DNA of 64,000 bases from Pikeienuella piscinae. GTDB lineage: Bacteria > Pseudomonadota > Alphaproteobacteria > Rhodobacterales > Rhodobacteraceae. A program made the translations under genes and the position numbers. The notes beneath the pieces were generated by a model, which was given only the letters and a program-made list of their open reading frames with translations, was not told the DNA's origin and searched no databases. The first letter of the stretch is position 1, and every line of letters starts with the position of its first letter. Below are positions 9,439-17,934 of this stretch, in pieces. The DNA lies in assembly GCF_011044155.1 (NCBI RefSeq), contig NZ_CP049056.1, positions 682,001-746,000 on the forward strand. The letters run 5' to 3'.

Positions 9439-11259
9439 TCAGGCGGCCTCGTTCGCGCCGCGCTCCGCTTCCTGGCGTCGCCACATCGCCGCGTATTCGC
9501 CCCCTCGCGCGATCAGCGCCGCGTGCGCCCCCCGCTCCACGACCTCGCCCGCCCGCAGAACCAGGATCTCGTCCGCGTCGACCACGGTCGAGAGCCGATG
9601 CGCGATCATGAGCACCGTCCGCTCCGCGCCGAGTTGCTTCAGGCTCCGCTGGATCTCCTGCTCCGTCCCGGTGTCGAGCGCAGAAGTCGCCTCGTCGAGG
9701 ATCAGGATGGGCGGATTCTTCAGAATCGTTCGGGCGATAGCCACTCGCTGTTTTTCGCCGCCGGAAAGCTTCAGCCCACGCTCGCCGACCATCGTGTCAT
9801 ACCCCTCTGGCAGCGATCTAATGAAATCGTGGATCCGGGCGGAACGCGCCGCCGCCTCGATCTCCGCCTCCGTCGCGTCCTCGCGGCCATAGGCGATGTT
9901 ATAGCGGATGGTGTCGTTGAAGAGCACGGTGTCCTGCGGCACCACCCCGATCGCGGCGCGCAAGCTGGCTTGAGTAACGTCGCGCACGTCTTGCCCGTTC
10001 ACCGTCACTGCTCCGTCGGCAACATCGTAGAATCGAAAGAGAAGCCTCGAAATCGTCGACTTGCCTGAGCCGGTCGGCCCGACAATGGCCAGCGTATCGC
10101 CGCCGGCGACGGTGAAATCGACACCCTTCAGGATCGGACGGTCCGGCTCGTAAGCGAAACTCACGTTCTCGAACCTCACATCGCCCGCTCCCGGCTTGAG
10201 CGCCGTGGCGCCCAGTCGATCCGTGACTTCGGTCGGCTGGTCCAGAAGAATGAACATCTCGCGCATGTCGACAAGACTCTGCCTGATCTCGCGATAGACC
10301 GTGCCGAGGAAGTTCAGCGGCATGGTCAGCTGAATCATGTAGGCGTTGACGGCGACGAACTGGCCCACCGTCATCGACCCGTCGCGCACCCCGATCGCCG
10401 CCATGGCCATCACGATCACCAAGCCGATGCTGATGATCACCGTCTGCCCGATATTGAGCCAGGCGAGCGAGACGGAGGTCTTCACCGCCGCGTCCTCGTA
10501 TCCCTCCATCGACTCGTCGTAGCGCGCCGCCTCACGCTCTTCGGCGGTAAAATATTTCACCGTCTCGAAATTCAACAGGCTATCGACCGCTTTCTGGTTC
10601 GCGTCGGTGTCGCTCTCGTTCATCCTGATACGAATCCGCACCCGCATCTCGGTCACCGCGAAGGTGAACCAGACATAGATCGCGATGGTCACGACGATGA
10701 CGAGGAAATACCAGCCGGAGAACGCGAAGAAGAAGATCGCCGCGACCATCACCAGTTCGAGGATCAGCGGCACGATCGAAAACAGCATGAATCGCAGCAG
10801 GAACTCTACGCCCTTCACCCCGCGCTCGATGATCCGCGAAAGCCCGCCGGTCTTGCGGGTGATGTGATACCGCAGCGAAAGCGCGTGGACGTGCTGGAAC
10901 GTTGTCAGCGCCAGCCGGCGCAAACCCCGCTGCGCCACCTTCGCGAAAACCCCGTCGCGAAGCTGCGCAAAACCGATGGAGGCGATCCGTGTCAGGCCAT
11001 AGACGACAACCAGCGCGACCGGGGTCATCAGCCAGATGGTCGGCGCCGGCGCGTCCTCCGCCAGCGCGTCGACAGCATACATGTAGACGGCCGGAGTCAG
11101 CACCGTCGCGCCCTTGGCGAGAGCAAGAGCGATCAGCGCCACGATCACGCGCCGCTTCGCCGCCGGCTCGTCCTTCGGCCAGAGATATGGCGCGACCCGG
11201 CGCACCACATTCCATTCCACACGACCAGCACTGTGGCCGCGGCTGCCCGTACTCCGCAT
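9439..11259 (-). CDS. Atm1-type ABC exporter (heavy-metal/glutathione-related, fused TMD-NBD)
   Basis: A 606-aa half-transporter. About six transmembrane helices (residues ~35-330) are followed by a nucleotide-binding domain with Walker A GPTGSGKST (394-402), signature LSGGE (498-502), Walker B ILILDEA (518-524) and an H-loop (MIAHRLST). Similarity through the membrane domain (ETVKYFTAEEREAARYDESM) is typical of the Atm1/HMT1 group, whose members export glutathione-linked metal or sulfur species and support Fe-S homeostasis outside mitochondria. It converges on the RND pump gene with only 5 bp between stops. The specific substrate is not deducible. Confidence 0.92.
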   Translation of the reverse strand: MRSTGSRGHSAGRVEWNVVRRVAPYLWPKDEPAAKRRVIVALIALALAKGATVLTPAVYMYAVDALAEDAPAPTIWLMTPVALVVVYGLTRIASIGFAQLRDGVFAKVAQRGLRRLALTTFQHVHALSLRYHITRKTGGLSRIIERGVKGVEFLLRFMLFSIVPLILELVMVAAIFFFAFSGWYFLVIVVTIAIYVWFTFAVTEMRVRIRIRMNESDTDANQKAVDSLLNFETVKYFTAEEREAARYDESMEGYEDAAVKTSVSLAWLNIGQTVIISIGLVIVMAMAAIGVRDGSMTVGQFVAVNAYMIQLTMPLNFLGTVYREIRQSLVDMREMFILLDQPTEVTDRLGATALKPGAGDVRFENVSFAYEPDRPILKGVDFTVAGGDTLAIVGPTGSGKSTISRLLFRFYDVADGAVTVNGQDVRDVTQASLRAAIGVVPQDTVLFNDTIRYNIAYGREDATEAEIEAAARSARIHDFIRSLPEGYDTMVGERGLKLSGGEKQRVAIARTILKNPPILILDEATSALDTGTEQEIQRSLKQLGAERTVLMIAHRLSTVVDADEILVLRAGEVVERGAHAALIARGGEYAAMWRRQEAERGANEAA

Positions 11260-11325
11260 CGCATCTTTCCGTCCCGCTTCGCCCTTAAGTAGTCGCTGAA
11301 GCGCGTGGAAGCCATGGCCGACGCG

Positions 11326-12657
11326 TCATTCCTCCCGCTTCGCCTCCGGCAGATCGAAAATCTGCCCCGGATAGATGAGGTCCGGATCGGCGATCGCATC
11401 GCTGTTGGCGTCGTAAATCAACGTGTATCGCATTCCCGCGCCGTAGACATTCTCGGCGATGCGCCAGAGACTGTCGCCACGCTGAACGATCATCTCGTCG
11501 CTCGGCGCGGCGCCGGGCGAAATGGCTTCGCGCCGGAAGGGCGTTTCTATCCGGCTCGACACATCTCCCGCCGCATCCACCTCGTCAAGCCGAAGCCTGT
11601 AGGTGCCGGGCGAGACATCTTCGCCCGGGCGAAACGTCCAGGACCCATCTTCGGCGGTTTCGACCGCGCCTGCGGCTTTCTCATTGAAGTAAATGCGCAC
11701 CTCCGCGCCTTCCGGCGCCCGTCCAGTGAGCACGACGCGTCCCGAGTCGTCATAGGTGATCGTATCGAGCGCGACCGCGTCCGCCGGGCCACGCGCCGGG
11801 CCCTGCAACATCCGCACGCCTTCACCCGTGGGCTCGACGACAAGGGGCGCCGCGTCAGGTTTGGCGGCGCCGATGACGAAGACAGGGGCGGAGTCGCCCG
11901 TCTCAGCCACATCCGGGCCCGGCGGCGGCGAAGCCGGGGTGACCATTCCCGAACCGTCCGAAGATCTTGGCGCGTCGCTGGCGGTGCCCTTCACGGGCTC
12001 CGGCTCCATCTCACGCGCAACGACCCGCTGAACGCCGGCGCTCGGCTCGGTCGTGATCATGGCGACGAAGCCGCCATCCAGACCCGCCCGCGCGCGCCCG
12101 ACTGTCCTGTCTCCGACAATGATCTCCACATCGGACTCGGGCGTCGCCCTGCCGGCGACGAGTCCGGCTCCATCCGGTTCGATCCGCACAATATCGAGAA
12201 TTGGCGTCGCACGAGAAGAAGTTGCGCTATCTGAACCGGCATCGCGGTCCGCCACCTCCGACGCGGGCGCCTCGGCCATAGGCGCCTCCATCCGCGCGGA
12301 TGCAGATACAGGCGGGTCATCCCCGCCACTTCCGTCGTTTTTCACCGTCTCGGTAGGCGCAATGTCCTCACCCGACGCCGGATCGCCGGTTAACCCCTCG
12401 CCACCCGTCCCCTCGCTGACCGATGGCGATGAATCTGTCGCCGCGACAGGCGGGACCTTCGCTGGCGGCGCCTCGGACTCCCCGCTCTCCGCTATACGCG
12501 GCCCGCCCCCGCTTCCTTCGGTCGTCACTTCGGCCGGATGCGTGCCACCAGGATCTGTGGCTGGCGCGCCGCCCATCATCTTCCAGCCGACGCCTAGGCC
12601 GATCAACGCCAGAACGGCGATCACGACCGTTCCGACCCGCCAGGCGTTGCCCGCCAT
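11326..12657 (-). CDS. Ig-like/LysM domain protein, single membrane anchor
   Basis: 443 aa. One N-terminal transmembrane segment (residues ~7-28, GTVVIAVLALIGLGVGWKM) is followed by a long low-complexity Pro/Gly/Ser/acidic linker. Next come Ig-like stretches (VLTGRAPEGAEVRIYFNEK) and a C-terminal LysM domain (~residues 385-437) beginning VQRGDSLWRIAENVYG and containing the IYPGQIF end motif. The protein probably sits in the inner membrane with its LysM domain binding peptidoglycan in the periplasm. It is upstream of the Atm1-like gene on the same strand (66 bp gap). Family-level function is cell-envelope binding; nothing more specific can be supported. Confidence 0.87.
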   Translation of the reverse strand: MAGNAWRVGTVVIAVLALIGLGVGWKMMGGAPATDPGGTHPAEVTTEGSGGGPRIAESGESEAPPAKVPPVAATDSSPSVSEGTGGEGLTGDPASGEDIAPTETVKNDGSGGDDPPVSASARMEAPMAEAPASEVADRDAGSDSATSSRATPILDIVRIEPDGAGLVAGRATPESDVEIIVGDRTVGRARAGLDGGFVAMITTEPSAGVQRVVAREMEPEPVKGTASDAPRSSDGSGMVTPASPPPGPDVAETGDSAPVFVIGAAKPDAAPLVVEPTGEGVRMLQGPARGPADAVALDTITYDDSGRVVLTGRAPEGAEVRIYFNEKAAGAVETAEDGSWTFRPGEDVSPGTYRLRLDEVDAAGDVSSRIETPFRREAISPGAAPSDEMIVQRGDSLWRIAENVYGAGMRYTLIYDANSDAIADPDLIYPGQIFDLPEAKREE

Positions 12658-12777
12658 TATCCACGCTCCCGCATTGTCATCGTTCCTTCATGGCCCAAAA
12701 GAGACGCTGCTGTCGAGCGCGCTTGCCTAATCGGCGAAACCGGCGTCAAGTCAATACGATCTGCACGGGGGCTCTGA

Positions 12778-13308
12778 ATGAAGATGATATGCGTCTATTG
12801 CGGTTCGCGCGACGGGGACGATCCGGCCTTCGCGCGTGCCGCGGATGCCGTGGGCGCCGGGATCGCGGGGCGCGGTATGGGGCTGGTCTACGGCGCCGGC
12901 GATGTCGGACTGATGGGGCGGGTGGCGGCCGCCGCGCTAAGGGCGGGCGGACCGGTCGTCGGCGTCATCCCGCACCACCTGCGCTCGCACGAGGTAGAGC
13001 GGCGCGATCTTACCGAGCTAATCGCCGTCGATACGATGCATGAGCGCAAGATGACCATGTTTCGTCGCGCCGACGCTTTCATCGCGTTGCCGGGCGGTCC
13101 CGGCACGCTGGACGAGTTGATCGAACTTCTCACCTGGCGCCAGCTCGGTCTGCATGAAAAGCCCGCCCACCTTCTCAACCTCGGCGGCTACTGGGATCCG
13201 CTTCTTACCCTCTTGCGGACCACCGTTGAGCGCGGCTTCGCCAGCGCGGGGTTTCTCGATTTTCTGACCTCGCACGGGACGGTCGACTCGCTCCTCGACG
13301 CGCTTTGA
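12778..13308 (+). CDS. LOG family protein (TIGR00730; nucleoside 5'-monophosphate phosphoribohydrolase-like)
   Basis: 176 aa, slightly shorter than the usual ~190. It contains the family signature PGGPGTLDEL (105-114) and the catalytic-region motif MHERK (87-91). Characterised LOG proteins hydrolyse cytokinin ribotides or AMP to free base plus ribose 5-phosphate. The phosphate-binding stretch reads YGAGDVGLMG where most homologues have YGGG. The gene is monocistronic by position, divergent from the LysM gene, with a 120-bp upstream region. No cytokinin biosynthetic gene (IPT) is nearby, so a housekeeping nucleotide-salvage role is as likely as hormone activation. Confidence 0.9.
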   Translation: MKMICVYCGSRDGDDPAFARAADAVGAGIAGRGMGLVYGAGDVGLMGRVAAAALRAGGPVVGVIPHHLRSHEVERRDLTELIAVDTMHERKMTMFRRADAFIALPGGPGTLDELIELLTWRQLGLHEKPAHLLNLGGYWDPLLTLLRTTVERGFASAGFLDFLTSHGTVDSLLDAL

Positions 13309-13463
13309 GCCGCGCTGCGATTGTGGCGAAATCAAGACGCGCTCTCCCTTGGGCGATTCAGTATTTCGTGGCCTGAGACGTCATCAAGGATGATTGCTCT
13401 TGGCTCCGGAGAGCATATTTCAGGCTGGTCAGGCATTGGTTCCTGACGGAAGGGAGATCAGAG

Positions 13464-13562
13464 ATGTCCTTCAAAGACCTGTCGAGACCCGCCGCCGCGA
13501 CTGCCAAGCCGGGTAAGCCCGGCGACAAGGCGAAGCCATCCGGGCCCGGCACGAAAAAGTGA
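13464..13562 (+). CDS. Putative 32-aa Pro/Lys/Ala-rich small protein
   Basis: A short reading frame in the 370-bp gap between the LOG gene and sodB. The ATG follows a strong Shine-Dalgarno (GGAAGGGAG, about 6-7 bases upstream). The product begins MSFKDLSRPAAATAKPGKPG and ends in GPGTKK, so it is basic, proline-rich and probably disordered. There is no signal peptide, membrane helix or recognised motif. The good ribosome binding site and biased amino acid composition favour a real gene, but I have no homologue to confirm it. The rest of the gap (13309-13463) shows nothing recognisable apart from a likely promoter zone. Confidence 0.5.
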   Translation: MSFKDLSRPAAATAKPGKPGDKAKPSGPGTKK

Positions 13563-13616
13563 CGTTTCGGGTTCCCCGTGAGGCCTGGTGAGCTGGGCGG
13601 AACGGGCGAGCGCCAC

Positions 13617-13654
13617 AAAAGGACGGGCCCGCGCCATACGACGCGGGCCCGTCC
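13617..13654 (-). terminator. Rho-independent terminator of sodB
   Basis: A perfect 13-bp inverted repeat (GGACGGGCCCGCG at 13621-13633 and its complement at 13642-13654) with an 8-base loop. On the minus strand it is followed by TTTT (AAAA at 13617-13620 on the plus strand). It lies 24 bp past the sodB stop. On the plus strand no T-run follows, so it acts mainly for sodB. Confidence 0.85.
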
Positions 13655-13678
13655 CTTCTCGGAGATTGACGTTTCGGC

Positions 13679-14281
13679 TCAGCCGAGCCGTTCCGCGACA
13701 TTCTCCCAGTTAACCAGATTCTCCAGGAAGTTGGAGAGATAGGCCGGCCGCTTGTTCCGGAAATCGATGTAATAGGAATGCTCCCAGACATCGCAGCCCA
13801 GAAGCGCGGTCTGCCCGAAGCAGAGCGGATTCACGCCGTTCTCGGTCTTGGTGACCTTCAGCGAGTCGCCGTCCTTCACCAGCCAGCACCAGCCAGAGCC
13901 GAACTGCCCGGCGCCGGCGGCGGCGAATTCTTCTTTGAACTTGTCGACCGAGCCGAACGCGTCCTTCAGCCGCTTCTCCAGCTCGGGCGGCATCGGGCCG
14001 CTTTTCGGCGTCATCATCGTCCAGAACTGGTTGTGGTTCCACATCTGCGAGGCGTTGTTGAACAGGCCCGACTGCGCCACTGCGCCCTTCTGATAGGTCG
14101 CCTTGACGATATCCTCTAGGCTCTTGCCCTCATGGCCGGAACCTTCGAGCGCCTTTGCACCGTTGGTCGCGTAGGCCTTGTGGTGGATGTCATGGTGATA
14201 TTCCAGCGTCTCCTTCGACATGCCGCCGGACGCGAGCGCGTCGTGAGCGTATGGTAGATCTGGAAGGTCAAATGCCGCCAT
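13679..14281 (-). CDS. sodB: Superoxide dismutase (Fe/Mn family, probably Fe type)
   Basis: 200 aa, normal family length, cytoplasmic (no signal peptide). Converts superoxide to O2 and H2O2. The metal ligands are visible: His29 in EYHHDIHHKAY, His83 in WNHNQFW, and Asp164 and His168 in DVWEHSYYIDF. Gln79 preceding WNH is at the position used by Fe-type enzymes, and the C-terminal Mn-type Gln is absent (TENGVNPLC), which favours iron. An AAGGG ribosome binding site precedes the ATG and a strong terminator follows the stop, so it is a single-gene transcript. Confidence 0.97.
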   Translation of the reverse strand: MAAFDLPDLPYAHDALASGGMSKETLEYHHDIHHKAYATNGAKALEGSGHEGKSLEDIVKATYQKGAVAQSGLFNNASQMWNHNQFWTMMTPKSGPMPPELEKRLKDAFGSVDKFKEEFAAAGAGQFGSGWCWLVKDGDSLKVTKTENGVNPLCFGQTALLGCDVWEHSYYIDFRNKRPAYLSNFLENLVNWENVAERLG

Positions 14282-14408
14282 GATGGGACCCTTTCTCTCG
14301 TTGAGGCGTTTCAGTCAGAATGGGATATACTCCGCTTTCAAGGGCGGGGCATCCCCTGCCAAGGGAGCGCTTGAAAAGAAAAATGGTTCCGGCCACGACG
14401 TGGCTCAG

Positions 14409-14777
14409 TCAGACCGCGATCAGCGCCGCCGCCACGCGCCGACCTTCGGAGAGCAGAACATTGTATGTCCGGCAGGCGGATCCGGTGGACATCACTTCAA
14501 CGCCGATTCCCGCCGCCTCCAGCGCTGAGCGGGCGCCGGCGTCGAGAAAGGCGATCTCCGTCCCCATGCCGACCAGAAGGACGTCGATCGCGTCCGCTTC
14601 GGCGATCACAGGGGCGAAATCCGCTTCGCCCGGCGCCGCGCCGACACGCCAGTCGGCGGCGGCGGCCGGAGTCAACAGAAGCCCTCCCGGCCGAAAGACG
14701 CCCGCCAGACGGAATCCGCCGCCGCCGTAACCATCGATCGGCGGCGGCCCGTCCCATGTGAGTTCGGAAATGCGCAC
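14409..14777 (-). CDS. Mth938-like domain (DUF498/NDUFAF3 family) protein
   Basis: About 122 aa from a GTG at 14777, four bases after the secF stop. An upstream in-frame extension to 14849 would run inside secF and looks non-native. Recognisable family segments are GYGGGGFRLAGVFRPGGLL, VLLVGMGTEIAFL and VEVMSTGSACRTYNVLLSEG. The eukaryotic relative NDUFAF3 is a Complex I assembly factor, and bacterial members are commonly found next to secDF. Its placement here at the end of yajC-secD-secF matches that pattern. The biochemical function in bacteria is not established. Confidence 0.88.
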   Translation of the reverse strand: MRISELTWDGPPPIDGYGGGGFRLAGVFRPGGLLLTPAAAADWRVGAAPGEADFAPVIAEADAIDVLLVGMGTEIAFLDAGARSALEAAGIGVEVMSTGSACRTYNVLLSEGRRVAAALIAV

Positions 14778-14781
14778 CGGC

Positions 14782-15738
14782 TCAGGGCGCGTCGGCGGAA
14801 CCGAACTGCACGCCGGCCGGCCCGTCCGCGCTCGGCTTCGACCAGTCACGCTTCACGCTCAGCGCCAACAGGATCATCGCCGCGATGAAGATCGAGGAGT
14901 AGGTGCCGATTACGACGCCCCAAATCATCCCGAACGTGAAGCCCCGGATGACTTCGCCGCCCAGCACATAGAGCGAAACCAGCGCGATCAGCGTGGTGAA
15001 GGAAGTCATCGTCGTCCGGCTCAACGTTTCGTTCACCGAGAGATTCAGAAGCTCTTTCATCGGCATGGACTTGTAGCGGCGCAAATTTTCACGCACCCGG
15101 TCGAACACCACCACAGTGTCGTTCAACGAGTAGCCGACGATGGTCAGCAGCGCCGCGACGATCGAGAGGTTGAATTCGAGCTGGACCAGAGAAAAGAGCC
15201 CGATCGTCAGCACCACGTCATGCGCCAGCGACGCCACAGCGCCAACCGCGAACTGCCACTCGAAACGCAGCCAGACATAGACAAGCACCGCCAGCAGAGA
15301 GAGCACGACGGCGAGAATGCCGGCCTCGATCAGCTCGCCGGAGACCTTCGGGCCGACGAACTCCACCCGGCGCAACTCGATATCCGGGATCACCTCCTGT
15401 AGCGCCTTCATCACAAGCGCGTCCGGGGTGGCCGCGCCCTCGACCGGAACCTCGGCCGAGGTCTGAATCAGCACCTCCGACGGCTCGCCAAACTCCTGCA
15501 CCGAAAAATCGCCGAGCCCCAGCCCGTCAATCACGCCGCGGATCTGGCCCAGATCGGCCGGGCCGGGCGTGCGCAGCTCGATGATCGTGCCGCCTTTGAA
15601 GTCGACGCCGAAATTAAGCCCCATGACCAGGAAGATCGCCAACGCCCCGACCAGCGCCGCGAGCGACCCCGCGACGCAGTAACGCCCCCAGCCGATGAAA
15701 TCGAAATGCGTGACCTCGGGAACCAGTTTCAGCCGCAT
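14782..15738 (-). CDS. secF: Protein translocase subunit SecF
   Basis: 318 aa, six predicted transmembrane helices. With SecD it forms the RND-like accessory complex that uses the proton gradient to pull exported proteins through SecYEG. Diagnostic stretches are NFGVDFKGGTIIEL after helix 1 and VGYSLNDTVVVFDRVREN in the membrane bundle. The gene starts 11 bp after secD and is followed 4 bp later by the Mth938 gene. Length and order are normal. Confidence 0.97.
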   Translation of the reverse strand: MRLKLVPEVTHFDFIGWGRYCVAGSLAALVGALAIFLVMGLNFGVDFKGGTIIELRTPGPADLGQIRGVIDGLGLGDFSVQEFGEPSEVLIQTSAEVPVEGAATPDALVMKALQEVIPDIELRRVEFVGPKVSGELIEAGILAVVLSLLAVLVYVWLRFEWQFAVGAVASLAHDVVLTIGLFSLVQLEFNLSIVAALLTIVGYSLNDTVVVFDRVRENLRRYKSMPMKELLNLSVNETLSRTTMTSFTTLIALVSLYVLGGEVIRGFTFGMIWGVVIGTYSSIFIAAMILLALSVKRDWSKPSADGPAGVQFGSADAP

Positions 15739-15749
15739 GCTCTCGCTCC

Positions 15750-17429
15750 TCAGACCGTCAACGTCTTCGGCCTACGCCGGTCATACCAGCTCGCCACGAT
15801 CAGTCGCGTGACCATCACCGCGGTGAAGACCGATGTGATGATGCCGATCCCGAGCGTCACCGCGAACCCGCGTACGGGCCCCGACCCCATCCCGAAGAGG
15901 ATCGCCGCAGCGATGAGCGTCGTGATGTTGGCGTCGACAATAGCGCTGAACGCACGCTCATAGCCCAGTTCGATGGAGCGGGCGACGTTCTTGGCGCCGC
16001 GCAACTCCTCGCGTATCCGTTCGAAAATCAGCACATTCGCATCTACCGCCATACCGATGGTCAGAACGATGCCGGCGATGCCGGGAAGCGTCAGTGTCGC
16101 CCCGATCAGACTCAGCACGCCGATGATCAAGCCCACATTGACGATCAGCGCGATGTTGGCGAAAACCCCGAAAAGGCCGTAGCTGAGCATCATGAAGACC
16201 AGCACCGCGACGAAGGCGACGATGGTCGCGGTCTTGCCCGCCGCGATGCTGTCAGCCCCGAGACCCGGGCCGACGGTGCGCTCCTCCTCGAAGCTGATCG
16301 AGGCGGGCAGCGCGCCGGCGCGCAGAAGAATGGCGAGTTGCTGCGCCCCCTCCACCGTGAACGAGCCGGAGATCTGACCCGACCCGCCGAGGATCGGCTC
16401 GCGGATCACCGGTGCGGTGATCACCTTGTCGTCCAGGACGACGGCGAACGGCCGGCCGACATTCTCGGAAGTCGCACGCCCGAATTTCCGCGCCCCCGAC
16501 GTGTCGAACCGGAAGTTCACCACCGGCTCGCCGGTCTGGCTGTCGAAGCCCGGCTGCGCGTCCTGCAATTCGTCACCAGTGACAAGCGCGCGGCGCTCGA
16601 CGATATAACCCGCGCCGGGTTCCTCGGCGTCTTCGTAAACCGCCTTACCAGGCCCAGCGGCGCGCTTCAGGTCGCTGGTCCGCCCATCGACCAGGTGAAA
16701 TGTCAGCTTCGCCGTCTTGCCGATCAACTCCTTGATCTCCAGCGTCGAGGAAACCCCCGGAACCTGCACCAGAATACGTCTTTCGCCCTGTCGCTGGATC
16801 GACGGCTCGCGCGTTCCGGCCTCGTCGACCCGGCGGCGGATGATCTCGAGGCTCTGCGCCATCGTGCGGTCAGTCAGGGCGGCGATCGCGCTTGGCGTCA
16901 TCGTGACCACGAGCGACTGATCCGGCCCGTCGCTGATTTCCAGATCGGGCGCGGAGACGCCGAGCGCCGCGTCGGCCACCGATTGCGCGAGCTCGGAAAG
17001 CGCCGCACGCGCCGCTGGAAGATCGTCAGCATCCGTGATCCTGACGGATACCCGGTCCTCGGTCGCCGCGAGGCGCGAATAGCGCCGCACGCCCGCGTCC
17101 CGAAGGGCCGCGCGCGCATCGTCCCTCACCGCCTCCATCCGCTCCGAAATCACGTCCTCAATCCGCACCTCGACCAGAAGATGCGCGCCACCGCGCAGGT
17201 CAAGCCCGAGATTGACGACATTCGACGGCAGAAAAGACGGCCACTTCGCCGCCCTCGCCTCAAGCTCCGGCGAGACCGGCGCGCCGGCCTTCTCCAGCTT
17301 GGCGATTTGCTTGCGCGCCAGCGCGGCGTCGTCTGCGCGTTCGTAAGCCAGATTGGGCGCCGCGAGAATGACGCCGATCAGGCACAGGCCGATCACCAGC
17401 GCCTTCTTCCATAACGAAAAATAGAGCAA
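15750..17429 (-). CDS. secD: Protein translocase subunit SecD
   Basis: 559 aa. N-terminal helix, then NLGLDLRGGAHLLVEV, a large periplasmic P1 region, and a C-terminal five-helix bundle with GMAVDANVLIFERIREEL. Works with SecF and YajC in protein export. The start appears to be TTG at 17429 with GGGGAG six bases upstream. The N-terminus LYFSLWKKALVIG resembles other alphaproteobacterial SecD proteins, so the TTG is credible. It lies 32 bp downstream of yajC in the same operon. Confidence 0.97.
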   Translation of the reverse strand: MLYFSLWKKALVIGLCLIGVILAAPNLAYERADDAALARKQIAKLEKAGAPVSPELEARAAKWPSFLPSNVVNLGLDLRGGAHLLVEVRIEDVISERMEAVRDDARAALRDAGVRRYSRLAATEDRVSVRITDADDLPAARAALSELAQSVADAALGVSAPDLEISDGPDQSLVVTMTPSAIAALTDRTMAQSLEIIRRRVDEAGTREPSIQRQGERRILVQVPGVSSTLEIKELIGKTAKLTFHLVDGRTSDLKRAAGPGKAVYEDAEEPGAGYIVERRALVTGDELQDAQPGFDSQTGEPVVNFRFDTSGARKFGRATSENVGRPFAVVLDDKVITAPVIREPILGGSGQISGSFTVEGAQQLAILLRAGALPASISFEEERTVGPGLGADSIAAGKTATIVAFVAVLVFMMLSYGLFGVFANIALIVNVGLIIGVLSLIGATLTLPGIAGIVLTIGMAVDANVLIFERIREELRGAKNVARSIELGYERAFSAIVDANITTLIAAAILFGMGSGPVRGFAVTLGIGIITSVFTAVMVTRLIVASWYDRRRPKTLTV

Positions 17430-17461
17430 GGTCGGCTCCCCGTCGCGCCGCTACGGCTGTA

Positions 17462-17791
17462 TCAGCCTTCGGCCGGTTCCGATTTCGACATGACGCTGCC
17501 GATCGCGGAGCGCAAGAGCCGAACCCGGACATTCGGAGAAATCTCGACCTCGATCTCCTCCTCGCCCTCTTTGACCTTGGTCACCTTGCCAAAGATCCCC
17601 GCCTGGGTGACCACCTGGTCGCCACGCCGCAACGCTTCGACCATCCTCTTGTGATCCTTCGCCTTTTTCTGCTGCGGGCGGATCAGAAAGAAATAGAAGA
17701 TAACAAAGATCAGTATCAGCGGAATGAAGGAGGTGAGCATGTCCCCCCCGCCGCCGACAGCGCCCTGCGCATATGCTGGTGTTGCAAACAT
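17462..17791 (-). CDS. yajC: Preprotein translocase subunit YajC
   Basis: 109 aa. A single transmembrane helix (about residues 23-42, FIPLILIFVIFYFFLIRPQQ) is followed by the conserved KKAKDHKRMVEALRRGDQV cytoplasmic domain. The family motif FLIRPQQKK is present. A subunit of the SecDF-YajC holo-translocon. It is the first gene of the yajC-secD-secF-Mth938 operon and is divergent from the DUF1800 gene, with about 143 bp between the starts carrying both promoters. Confidence 0.95.
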   Translation of the reverse strand: MFATPAYAQGAVGGGGDMLTSFIPLILIFVIFYFFLIRPQQKKAKDHKRMVEALRRGDQVVTQAGIFGKVTKVKEGEEEIEVEISPNVRVRLLRSAIGSVMSKSEPAEG

Positions 17792-17934
17792 CGTTGGTCC
17801 TTTGGTCCAGAATTCGGCGCGGACTATAGCCGGGGGCGGTTCCGATGCAACCCGGCCCGCTGGCGCTGTATTTCATGCGACGGAAGCGTCATGTTGCGTC
17901 GTGTGAGCTACTGACAAGGGAACGGAGAGCGTCG

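Noticed and set aside
7439-9484. Long minus-strand open frame (681 codons) opposite the RND pump
   Set aside because: Antisense to a clear RND transporter; its Arg/His/Asp-rich product has no family features. High GC content keeps such shadow frames open.
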